From Aphrocallistes beatrix (lineage: Eukaryota > Porifera > Hexactinellida > Sceptrulophora > Aphrocallistidae), in contig OY725494.1 of the NCBI GenBank assembly GCA_963281255.1, forward strand, positions 1,129,934 through 1,193,933: 64,000 nt of DNA, in the 5' to 3' direction. Each line of letters starts with the position of its first letter. The stretch's first letter is position 1. Made by a program: the position numbers and the translations under genes. This document shows, one piece after another, positions 48,056 to 57,721 of the stretch. The notes beneath the pieces are model-generated. The model had not been told where the DNA came from, did no database searches, and was given only the letters and a program-made list of their open reading frames with translations.

Positions 48056-48765
48056 CAGCCTCGGCGCCATCGGTCCGGTTTTCACCGGACCACTTTTAAG
48101 AAAAAGCTAAAGTGGTCCGGATAGGTCCGGTTGTTGCGCTTTTAATACGATACGCTAGATCATACACTTCATTCAATAAGATTGAATAATGTCTACATCT
48201 AGTAAGAAAGAGTGTTGATTGTACTAAGGTAGCAATGTGATGACAATTGTTTACTATAGAACCAAATTTTCCACATACTTACTGTTGCACTTTGATGACT
48301 GGCCACCGAAAAATAACCACATTCGATAGTATACGCCTGAATCCCAAATCAATAGCTTCTTTGAACCATGTCAGATCATCATTTAATGCTAAATTCGTGC
48401 TCAGCACTAAATTTCCAGCAATTTGATATATATACAGTCAGGGTCGCTTATTGTGAACCACCAGGGGACCAAAAAATCTGTTCATAATAGAGATACTTCA
48501 TATTAAGCGAACTTGATTCAATACAAATCCTATCTAAAAAAATGAAATTGGGACCAGGAGGTTAGTTCATAATAAACGAATGTTCATATTAAGCAGGTTC
48601 ATAATAAGCGACCCTGACTGTATATTGACCATATTTGGAGAATCTTTTGGATGTCCGTGCTTAGCAACGGCCTGGAATTTTTTCACATTCCTAGCCGTTG
48701 CTAGGAACTGAACTTTCGTAGTTAAGTTCAACCGGACCACTTCAAATGAGGTGGCGCCGGCCCTG
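48056..48765. mobile_element. hAT-like MITE with GGCGCC ends (tentative)
   Basis: Ends CAGCCTCGGCGCCAT and inverted CAGGGCCGGCGCCACC, with 'ggtccggtt' near both ends. I could not find a clean 8-bp duplication. A foldback piece of the surrounding family and a pogo-like MITE lie inside. Confidence 0.45.
48435..48620. mobile_element. pogo-like MITE, 186 bp
   Basis: Perfect inverted ends CAGTCAGGGTCGCTTATT, TA flanks, and 'cataataagcg' or 'catattaagcg' repeated inside. Confidence 0.8.
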
Positions 48766-49263
48766 CACTGTATTTCAAAAATTAGAAATGAGATTCAAAA
48801 ACGGTTTGGAATGTCCAAGTATTTCTAGACGGAGATCTGTGCACACGCTTAACATCTCTCATAGCTCTACTTTCATCGTATGCTGTAAGCTAAATCATAT
48901 GATTTTTCGCGGGCGGTATCCTTAAGTGGCGAAAATTGATTAAAAATCCACTAAAAGTAGCATGATATTTTCTCAACACGAGCAATTCTATTGAACACGT
49001 CACGTTTATTCATTCAGTTCATAATTATTTAACCTTTTAATGATCTTATTTTAAGATTTTCATAATTTTAATTCTCCAAATTTAGTTTTAAGCCATTTTC
49101 AATGGGAAGATTCCAACTTTTCGGCACTACTCTAAACCGATGTACAAAAATCTAATGAAGGAACCACAACAATTGTTTTCCTAAAATAAACCAAATATAA
49201 TTTAGGAACTGATCCCCTAAGGAATACAATGGAAAAAATCGAAAATATCCTATTTTCACTATC

Positions 49264-49493
49264 ATTTGAGATACAGATATGGATTAGAACCTTTTGAATA
49301 CCCTAATATATTAAAGGAGCTTCTAGCGCTCATAGATAATCCCTTGATCCATGCACATTCGTTATTTCCACCAAATGGATATGCATCCTCTGTCGTGTTA
49401 GATATAAACAACTGTTTACATTCTATCACCTCACAAACACAAAGTTGCATCTTAGAATTAGAAGTAACAACCGAGAAACGTGCACTTCCATAA
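49264..49493 (+). other. Coding-like stretch of unknown identity
   Basis: A 75-codon open stretch with a protein-like sequence (YGLEPFEYPNILKELLALID ... HAHSLFPPNGYASS) that ends in TAA at 49491. No start or splice site is convincing, and I do not recognise the family. It may be a transposon fragment. Confidence 0.25.
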
Positions 49494-49673
49494 CTTCATG
49501 ATACCATACGTAAGTGCTAGGATTATACTGCCCCGCTTTTACATCAAATTTCCCGCTTTTTTAAATTTTATGTATAATACTTTTCTATTGCGTCCAGCCA
49601 TCTCCCGCGAAATTCAACGCTGCGTCCCGCTTTTATCATAGCTCAGGTTGGTATGTATGTATTTATCTAAATA

Positions 49674-49935
49674 CAGTGGAACCTCCATAATGCGACACCT
49701 GTGTAATGCAGAAGGCATAATTCGACATAGTTTTCCACCATAACTGGCGTTGAACAGTATAAATTGCATTATATAATTCGGCAGTTTTTTCGTTTCCCAA
49801 AGAGTGTTGGATTATACACGTTCTACGGACATAACTAATTTACGGAATGGAACGGAACTGAACCATTCCGGGGAATTTGAGTACGTACAGTGGAACTTGC
49901 TTATTATGAACTCTCTTATTAGCAATATTGCTCTA
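49674..49935. mobile_element. Two pogo-like MITE left ends
   Basis: CAGTGGAACCTCCATAATGC after TA at 49674 and CAGTGGAACTTGCTTATTAT after TA at 49888, each with subterminal repeats ('aatgcgac', 'ttattagca') but no right ends. Confidence 0.5.
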
Positions 49936-50512
49936 TTAAAACGAATCTTTTTTTTCAGATTTATTGAGGAACTGTAGGCGCTAGAAAAATTACATTGGCT
50001 AATGATTGGGGTGATTATGTACGCACAATACAGAGAGGGGTACAAAGAGGAGGTCGGTTCTTTTCAGAAGGCAGGAGGCTAAAAGAATTGAGAGACCTTC
50101 GTTTGTAGAGGAAGAGGTCAGTATGCACAAGCCTGCCCCTCTCCTAGTCGTACTGTTAGAAAACAGCTTCGTTGTTATAATTCCGACCAATTAGGACACA
50201 TAATGAAGTATTTTCAGGAACCACCAATTGGAAATGCTTAAAATTCCGGGACCTTGTTGGAAGAGCCGAGATAGTCACAGAAGTTGTAAACATGCCTCAT
50301 TCAAACTTCTACAACAGTATAATTACGGATAAACCATTCGTTGCGCTGTGCAGACTCACTGCAAAGCATAACAGTTTACCAATTCACTGTCCAAAAAAAT
50401 TCAAAATAAATTTGGTTCTTGAATACCATGTACTAGTATATTATATGTTTTCGACTATGCTGATTCCGAATATAGAATCAGTTTTTCTCTATCACGCGAG
50501 AATTTTCACAAA

Positions 50513-50868
50513 AGAAGTTCACACAGCTTGGCGCGCGCAAAGTACGATATTGAAATAAATCGATGCTAGAGAGACATTAGCCGACTACTTATAAAGTCAA
50601 TTTTGTACTCGAAAGTAACATTTTGAACGCAGACTACACACTCATATAAAATTTAGCGTCGACAGATCGAAGCCACATTTTTCTGATCTCAAATTAAAGA
50701 GAAGGTCAGAGATGATTCATGCCAGTTATAGGAAATTGTTGTCACGTTAAGGTCTTAATTCAGATTTTATCAAAATTATTTGAGGCCGTCATACCCACGA
50801 AAGAATTGGAAACAAAATATTGACGGAGACTAAGAGATCGAGAGTAGAATACGAGCTAAAGGTTAGAA
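50513..50868. repeat. Left arm of a long inverted repeat (partner 54733-55100)
   Basis: Matches the inverse of 54733-55100 over ~350 bp, for example 'cttggc.gcgc', 'cgatattgaaataaatcgat', 'ccgactactta', 'tcatacccacgaaagaatt', 'gagatcgagagtagaatacg'. The arms face each other around ACAT exon 1 and the MULE relic. Confidence 0.8.
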
Positions 50869-51097
50869 AGAGGTGCGAGCGAACTATCACGTACATCTAT
50901 TTTACTGTTATTTTAACATATTTACAAATGAAACAAAATATTGTTAATCTGAATGATATTGAAAATAAAAAGTTGAATTCAATTATTGTTAGATTTAGTG
51001 TTGAGGACATTAAATAGATTATAAGCTAAGCAGATATATTTTTAAGAATTTAAATTCCCATCCTTTACTTTATCCAAGATACATTTTATAGCAGGCC

Positions 51098-51550
51098 TTA
51101 TATTGAGGGAGTCCGACAATTCGCAACACCTACAATTCGCAACGTGAAGACTCGCAACGTGAAGACATAAATATTTTGATTAATTAATTTCAATTATAAG
51201 TTTTCCTTTATATTGGTTTCATTAGATGAGTGCACCAACCCCTGTATTATTCCTTTTATTGAGTTCAAAAAATAGAGTCTATTGACGACAATCACGACCT
51301 TTTTTATATTAATTATAGAAGTCTACATAATACACCTTGATATTTTCATTTCACAAGGGTTGGTACACTCATCTAATGAAACCAATTTAAAGGAAAACTT
51401 ATAATTGAAACTAAATAATCAAAATAATCTTCACGTTGTCGGAGTCTTCACGTTGCGAATTGTCGGTGTTGCGAGTTGTCTGTTGCGAATTATCGTGTTG
51501 CGAGTTGTGTTGCGAATTGTCGGACTCCATTATATTGAGTAGGCTATGGC
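51098..51550. mobile_element. P-like right end split by a palindromic MITE
   Basis: AGGCCTTATATTGAG at 51093 and TTATATTGAGTAGGCTATG at 51530 rejoin to the right end of the THAP/P-like family once the MITE is removed. Confidence 0.6.
51108..51528. mobile_element. Palindromic MITE, ~421 bp, 9-10-bp duplication (TTATATTGAG)
   Basis: Ends GGAGTCCGACAATTCGCAAC, perfectly inverted. Arms of about 190 bp include 'attcgcaacgtgaag' repeats and 'ttcattagatgagtgcacca'. Flanks TTATATTGAG at 51098-51107 and 51530-51539. A 9-10-bp duplication suggests MULE-type mobility. Confidence 0.8.
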
Positions 51551-52015
51551 CCAGTTAATGTATCGATTAAAAATGCTGATGGAAGAGTTAGGGTAGTTCA
51601 CGTATATTGACTAAACAACCACACGCCAGACGAAGGGAACCCCCTGATCGGTTACCAACCCTCTCGTCTTGACTCACAGAATACTGCTCTGCACGAGATT
51701 TCGAATGAAGGGACACAAAAGCAAAATAGCACCCTACGAGAGGACGAGAATATTTCTATTGATACAAGTTCTAACACCCCGCAAAGTATTTTATTGATAC
51801 AAATTCCAGCACCTTTACCAAAAGATTCACGACTTAATACGTCTTTCAATGAGTCATTTTGCACTGATTTGCAACCACCTCAGAACATGATCAGAGCCTT
51901 ATGTTCTCAAGCTCAACCCCTGGGAAACCCAGCTCTATGAATGTAAAAAATAGCCCTTATGAAAAATTAAATAAAGCTTATGAAAGACTTCAACGTCAAA
52001 GGCGTTTGCCAAGGT
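51551..52015 (+). pseudogene. Retroelement pol C-terminal fragment
   Basis: PVNVSIKNADGRVRVVHV is the end-of-integrase motif of Ty3/gypsy-type polyproteins (usually followed by NRLKP). A TGA follows, then an open tail (DSQNTALHEISNEGTQKQ ...) to 51939. The likely end, YEKLNKAYERLQRQRRLPR, is in another frame and stops at 52014. No LTR or upstream domains are present. Confidence 0.55.
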
Positions 52016-52344
52016 AAAATGGATCACCAATTATCCAAACGGGGAAGGAGTATAGTGAAGTTAATTATAAATCCATTCATCTTAATTACGACGTAAATTG
52101 TTAACAAACCAACGAGGTTTGTTGAATTGAAATACTTTGCCGCATTATAGGAGGACTTTATGAAATGTTCATTATTGGGTTTTGATTTGTTATCCTTTGG
52201 ATATTATTAGCAACGTTTGTTATTGTTATACATTTATTACTTCAATGGCATTATTTGGCATAAATAGTACATAGTCCAAATTTAGGTTGGTGAACAGGCC
52301 TTTTACAGTTATACCTATTAGAAATTTTATAATATGTAAAATAC

Positions 52345-53101
52345 CTGGAGTAATAGAACCTGAACCATCCGTTAACCAATAAGGGTGGAGTTTTGAAATA
52401 GAATCTAGTGTTACTTCACGTCTTGGAGATTCATCAGTACTGAACAGAGTTTTTATACCAGAATTAATGGAAGAATAAACTGGAATTGATACAATCTCAG
52501 GGTGAATAATATTATTACTAACATATGAATCATAAGCCAATTTATGTGAACGAATGGAAAATTGATCCTGTTGAAATTTTGATATACCATAAATTTTGGC
52601 AACTCGTTCAGCAGTAAGACCCATTGGTTCACCAGATAATGGATCAAGTAGAGCGTCTGTCAATAAAGTGTCGATCAATGTACTATTACCATATTTAAAA
52701 GGTTTTCTTAAAAGAATAGAGTGTGGGGCAAGACTCATATTTTCCTGACCACCTGCGATAATAAAATTGTTATTTCCAAACTTCAAAGAATCACATGCCA
52801 TAACGATGGTTTTTAAACCTGAAGCACAAGCCATATTAATAGTGGAAGCAGAAGTTTTGAAAGAGAGACCAGATAAAATGGCTGTCTGTCGTGAAGGATT
52901 TAATCCCTGTCCTGCTGTCAATATTTGTCCAAGTAAGAGTTCGTCTATTAAACATTCAGGAATTTTAGCACGGGAGATACACTCTTTAATTAAATGCGCC
53001 CCAATGTTAGGTGATGGTTCACTTTTTAAACTTCCTTGAAATTTTCCAATTGGACTTCTAACAGCAGATAATACCACAATGTCATCGGGATTTAATGGCA
53101 T
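52345..53101 (-). CDS. ACAT2: Acetyl-CoA acetyltransferase (thiolase), N-terminal exon with start codon
   Basis: Begins ATG at 53101 (MPLNPDDIVVLSAVRSPIGK) and runs 252 codons plus one base to CCAG|GTATTT. The nucleophile is in NMACASGLK (Cys92), preceded by the GQNP-like loop GQGLNPSRQ; GGQENMS and MGLTAERVA follow as in all thiolases. The thiolase motif lies within ten residues of the start, so there is no mitochondrial presequence; I infer the cytosolic, ACAT2-like form. The residues end at GSITPG, exactly where the 9.2-kb exon starts. A possible acceptor (cccatctag) just before the ATG could mark a 5' UTR intron. If the intron is read through, a stop follows after 39 codons. Confidence 0.93.
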
Positions 53102-53261
53102 AATCTAGATGGGAAAATTAACAAAATAATAAAAGAAAAATGATAAAAAATTCATAACAATGAATTATTAAAGGTGCTTCTGTATGCTAGGAATGATTTT
53201 GAAAAGAAAGTGTCAAGCAGTAATTAGATGCAATTTAAGGCGAGGTGCATGCATTAGTTAA

Positions 53262-53492
53262 AGGTTGTCACTAGTTCGAATATCATAGGTTGTCATTAGT
53301 TCGACACGATTTTGCTAGGGTTGTCATTAGTTCGACTCGGTTTTGCTAGGATTGTCATTTGTTCGGCTCGGTTTTGCTAGGGTTGTCATTAGTTCGACTC
53401 GGTTTTACTAGGGTTGTTATTAGTTCGGCTCGGTTTTGTTAGGTTGTTATTAGCCCGACTCAGTTTTACTATAGTCTCATTAGTTTGACAGG
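53262..53492. repeat. Minisatellite, ~31 bp x 7, upstream of the ACAT start
   Basis: Units of 'ggttgtcattagttcgactc' followed by GGTTTTGCTAG, drifting toward the right (gttattagttcgg, ttattagcccg). It starts about 160 bp upstream of the ACAT initiation codon. Confidence 0.85.
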
Positions 53493-53572
53493 GACAACAG
53501 GGTAAATACTATACGTAAATAACTGACAAATAAAGTGAACAAATCTAATAAACTCTAAGGGTAGGTGAAGTA

Positions 53573-54455
53573 TCATTTAGTTGGAGCATTAAGATGTATA
53601 TATTTGAAAACTGTTTTCAATTGGGTACGACATACTGGGCAAGGTTGCCCAGGTTCCTCGATTTGTTCCTGCATCCAGTACAACAGTTTGCATCCCTACA
53701 TGGCAAGAAAATCCAAGCTTCTGTTCGATGATTCAGACAAACACATTTATTCGTATTATTAGGCAATAATTCTTCCTCTGCTTCTGACTCATCTGAAACA
53801 GAATATTCTATGTCTACTACATTTATCTTTCCTATTGTGTCACTCACACTTTCAGGTATTTCAAAGGTGTATATATGCCCGTTGTTAATTTATGCTTAGA
53901 AACTGCGCGACGCTCATCATTAATGATGTTTTTCCTTTTTCTTGGTTGGCTGATTTCCTTTCCATGACAAACCCTTTCAATCTCGTTATCTGTATCAGCG
54001 ATTATTTCGTTTAAAATTGCCAAGAAGTTCCATATTCTTGAATGGCTACAAATAATTCTCCCTTTGAGCCTCGCGTGGTAGCTTTTGGGGTAAGAAATTT
54101 ATTGCAGTATGGTTATCAACAGACACACTACTTCTACAAAACTGCCCAAATGTTGTAGTCGATAACATCTCTGAAAATTCTGTCGCATTTACTGGAATCT
54201 TAGGCTGTAACATTCTTCTGGAGCGATACATGGCAGATTCACATTCGCTAAATGAGACACAGATCCAACTGTATCTTCTCTTGTTATGTCATCAAACATC
54301 TTCCGTAAGCTATCTTGCGAATTTCGAGCCTTAATTTTGCATTTCGATTTTAATTTATAAGCAGCACTTTGGTATTCTCCTAAACCGTGGTTATGTATGG
54401 TAATCGGAGAAATCAAGTTTGTATCCATATGCAATTTCAGTCGCTTTACAACCAT
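53573..54455 (-). pseudogene. MULE transposase relic (FLYWCH-like start) with a C-terminal RING finger
   Basis: First block 54455-54190: RLKLHMDTN...ITIHNHGLGEYQS, the C-x-R-L-H...H-x-H end of a FLYWCH finger, then KARNSQDSLRKMFDD. The second block (54231-54046) is MLQPKIPVNATEFSEML. The DDE core is missing. A tail typical of MULE C-termini follows (RIWNFLAILNEIIADTDNEI ... PRKRKNIINDERR) and, after a frameshift near 53870, an acidic segment and a RING: CVCLNHRTEAWIFLPCRDANC, one more frameshift near 53665, then QPCPVCRTQL. The position expected to be His (CRH) is Asp. RING type as in IAP-like proteins. Nonfunctional. Confidence 0.65.
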
Positions 54456-54732
54456 CCCTGAGGAGAATTCATTTCAAATAAGTTTTGTTTTCTTTTACTT
54501 CGCATTTCAGATATTTGTGCTCATTTGTTGTTGTGAAGATCCGCCCAATATGACGTCTATAATAGCCAACTGTTTATTCCATTAAGAAAGCAGTAGAAAT
54601 TAATACTTACGAGATATTACAAACATATTATATAGTTCATTAATGCTGTTATTGTTATCACGATTCCTTGATGAGGCAACAAGGTCCAAACTTATCATCG
54701 TATGTTTTCAATATAGTAGAATGAGAAATCTC

Positions 54733-55100
54733 TTTCTATCCTCGTATTCTACTCTCGATCTCGTAGACTTAGTCAATATTTTGTTTCCAACTCTTTCGTG
54801 GGTATGACGGCTACAAACAATTTTGATAAAACCTGAATTAATGACCTAAATGTGACAACAATTTCCAATAACTAGCATGAATCAAATCTGGCCTTCTTTT
54901 TAATTTGAGATCAGAAAAATGTGGCTTCGATCAGTCGACAAGAAGCTAAATTTTAGTCAAGTGAGTGGCCTGCGTTCAAAATATTACTTTCGAGTACAAA
55001 ATCGACTTTGTAAGTAGTCGGCTAATGCCTCTCCAGCATCGATTTCATTAAATATCGTACTTTCCGTGCGGCCAAGTTGTGTGGACTTCTTTTCTCCGGA
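54733..55100. repeat. Right arm of the long inverted repeat (partner 50513-50868)
   Basis: Inverse of the left arm with small indels. Long inverted repeats of 200-400 bp are usual at MULE ends, and a MULE relic lies just inside. I found no matching target duplication outside the arms. Confidence 0.75.
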
Positions 55101-56230
55101 AACTATTGTGTTGCTGCGATGTCTTCCCTCCTCCAAACCGAACTAGACAAAACTGTTTCTATAGTAGAGGAAGTTTTGCCAACCTATCATCAAGAGCTGA
55201 AAAGAGAATTCCGAGTTTTCAATATGATTTCGGTAGAATGATATATGAAAAAAGGTAATGAGTCCTTTAAAAATATTCCAAGTATTAGAGACTTTGTCAC
55301 ATGTTTTAGCCTCTTTATCAGCCTGTTTGCTTGTAGATAATTATAATATATAAGATACGCATTAATCTTCTCATGGAAAGCATATTATCAATTGCTATGA
55401 CTTCGCCAGGCACAATCTTCGGGAAGTAAATAATTTAAGTTGTTTCCAAGTGAACCAGTCGACTCGTATCAAATACGAAAATGAAATGTACGATATCTAT
55501 AGCATTCTGGAAGAGATATCTGTAAGAACAGAGCGAAAAGCAGGATTTCCTGCTGACTTGGTACGAGTTGGTATGTAGTACGAGTTGGTATGTGGTACGA
55601 GTTGGTATGTGGTACGGGGCAGTATGTGGTGCGGATTGGCGTGTTGTACGAGTTGACTGGCATTCATTTCCAAGGTATGTTTGAAGGTTTCATTCATCGT
55701 CACAGGAGGGAGGCTTTACTAAACTCTAGAACATCACTTTTTATTAAAAAGAGTGTGAACTCGTAACAGGATCGAAAAGGATTAATCCCCCGGACCCGGC
55801 CCCAACCCAATGGGCCACTGCCTTCTTGAATGAGCTGCCCGTCCCGTTCAAACTATTTCATTATATTCATAGAATCATCAATTAGTTCAAATATAAAATC
55901 TCGCCTGACTCCTGGAACAGGTTCACAATTTACACGATCTGGGAAATAGTTACTCGACATCCGGAAAGAGAACAGTGGATATCGTGAAAATAATTAGTAA
56001 AGCAGCTAATAATAAATCTTTTATATTTATAAGTCAAAAAGGTGTATATAACTGCTTTTTAGTGGGCTAGGGTAAAATATTCATGAAATAAATCATCAAA
56101 TATCAAACAAAAGGTTGATTGAAAGTTTGTGGAGCTAATACTTACCATGCAAAATTCATACAAAATAGTTGTGGTTTACTTATAATTCCCATCCACTTCT
56201 TCATCCTTAGTCCAAAATTTTGAGGTTGAT
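55101..56230. other. No gene recognised; short tandem repeat at 55559-55661
   Basis: A ~17-bp unit (GGTACGAGTTGGTATGT) repeats about six times at 55559-55661. A 40-codon open stretch at 55133 (MSSLLQTELDKTVSIVEEVL) is too short to name. The rest shows nothing. Confidence 0.4.
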
Positions 56231-56335
56231 ACCAGGAGTCGTATTTACAAAAATTTTTAGTTCGAACTTAGTACTTGAGTACCAATGTCGAGCTTAAATG
56301 GTTTTCACTAAGATCAACTTAAGTTCGAACCGGAG

Positions 56336-56900
56336 GCTCCCTTCGGTCGCCTGGGGTCACATTGGTTAATTATAAGGGAGATAAGCTTGGGCCTTATTCA
56401 CTAAGAAAACTTAAGATTTGCTTAACTTTATATAACTTTATATAGTGGAAATTTTGAAGAGTTGCATTACGATTTGGGTAAATAGATGTTCAATGATACC
56501 AATAGAAATATAAACTACCTAAATACTGGAAATATTCCAAGTCACTCTCGAAATATTCGTGATGTCATACTTAAGTATTATGACGTCATACTTAACTTAA
56601 AATATTACGTAACTTTCTGAAAAGTTTAACAAATGAGTCAAAATTTGTCAAGCATTTCAATTGTACCACTTAAAATTAATAGAGTATGCAATCTATTTGA
56701 ATTCTTTAAAAATCTCTTCTAATTTTGAAGATTCAAAAGTAAAGCAAATCTTAAGTTTTCTTAGTGAATAAGGCCCCTTAATATCTCTAAATATGTCCGT
56801 CCTGCTGTTATAATCTACATCGCACGAAAAATCAAATTTATCAATTTTAAAATTTTGATGAGTAATGATGACGTCATAACAAAGTGATGAGTCATCATTT
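56336..56900 (-). mobile_element. Helitron copy H13, split by a Harbinger-like MITE
   Basis: Pieces 56336-56385 (cggaggctcccttcggtcgc) and 56780-56900 (atctctaaatatgtc to 'gagtcatcattttt') are parts of the Helitron body, without ends. A Harbinger fragment adjoins on the left (56235-56335). Confidence 0.6.
56389..56776. mobile_element. PIF/Harbinger-like MITE, 388 bp
   Basis: Perfect inverted ends GGGCCTTATTCACTAAGAAA, continuing through ACTTAAGATTTGCTT. CTT stands on both sides, consistent with a 3-bp duplication. Fits the Harbinger pattern and the MYB-like relic at 31.6-32.2 kb. Confidence 0.75.
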
Positions 56901-56959
56901 TTAGTGCAGCTCCTATAGGGAGATGCCCTTATGGCATGGACGGAGTATCTCGCCCGTCC

Positions 56960-57033
56960 GTATGTATGTATGTATGTATGTATGTATGTATGTATGTATG
57001 TATGTATGTATGTATGTATGTATGTATGTATGT
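56960..57033. repeat. (GTAT)n microsatellite
   Basis: About 18 uninterrupted GTAT units after 'cgcccgtcc'. Open frames crossing it are not genes. Confidence 0.95.
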
Positions 57034-57720
57034 TCGCAAAATTTCATCACTTTCGGTTTCTATAAGTATATATTCATATTTTAACACCACCTATCTAGAC
57101 TCAATTAACATAATTTGGGGTTTAGTTGTAACCTTAAAGTTTATGTGAATTCCTGCCACTCCACAGCTTACTACATTACTCCTCTAACCGGTACCATGGT
57201 CACCCCCCAGGCACCAAAATGTACAGCATAGTACAAACTTTCAGTCAAAGGATTTATTTTGCATTCCTGAATAAAATCAATTATATACATATAAATGTGA
57301 CATAAATGCGATGCTTTCGGGTTGAAGAATTAAAAGAATCAGCATAACCATTTTAAATGTCCTACTCTCGCAATTTTATGCCTTTGATCTGAAAAGAAAT
57401 GAATTGTGTTGATTCTGAAATAATTTGGCATTAGTTGCTGTTTCATTTCCAATTTTATGATTTAAATATAAATATTAAGCATATGTGCATAAAAGAGATC
57501 TAATAACGTTATGATCTTAATTCCTCTCGTGGTATATCTGCACGTAAGAGTGTACTGATTCGTCTCGTGGTATATCTGCATCTAAGATAGTATACATTCG
57601 TCTCATACAGTTGGTATAATAAGACTTACCTGCCTGGAAGTTTATTATTCAATACGCTACAATAAGGAGGAACTGGATCGAAATATGGATGTTGATAAAA
57701 TTGCTATTCAATTTATTAAG
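57034..57720. other. No recognisable gene
   Basis: The one pattern is a short duplication, 'attc(g/c)tctcgtggtatatctgca', at 57518 and 57558. Confidence 0.35.
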
Positions 57721-57721
57721 T

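Larger units (their letters stand above)
41092..48921. mobile_element. Large TTAA-flanked (piggyBac-like) non-coding element, outer copy
   Basis: Ends GGATACCGCCCTCGAAAAA and inverted GGATACCGCCCGCGAAAAA, each next to TTAA (41088-41091, 48922-48925). TTAA target use is the hallmark of piggyBac. There is no transposase frame. The interior has direct repeats (41269-41900 again at 42562-43160) and foldback pieces. It holds a hAT MITE with a second TTAA element inside it, and Helitron, pogo-like and other insertions. Confidence 0.6.
9746..52344 (-). other. 42.6-kb intron of the acetyl-CoA acetyltransferase gene
   Basis: Bounded by CCAG|GTATTT at 52345/52344 and TTTTTAG|GGAAT at 9746/9745 on the minus strand. 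Exon lengths 757 and 485 nt give phase 1 on both sides and a 1242-nt reading frame. No other thiolase exon is seen between them, and no residues are missing at the junction. The interior is mainly transposable elements in both orientations. An assembly mis-join, or two separate half genes, is the alternative. Confidence 0.78.

Noticed and set aside
52226..52344. Continuation of the thiolase frame beyond GSITPG to a stop (39 codons)
   Set aside because: The extra codons do not match the family, while a good GT donor sits at the break and the true continuation is at 9745.
55469..55703. Minus-strand frames with repeated TTYQLVPHTNSYH-like peptide
   Set aside because: Translation of a 17-bp tandem repeat that stays open in two frames; no other support.
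56936..57148. 70-codon open frame with (MYVC)n
   Set aside because: Translation of a (GTAT)n microsatellite.
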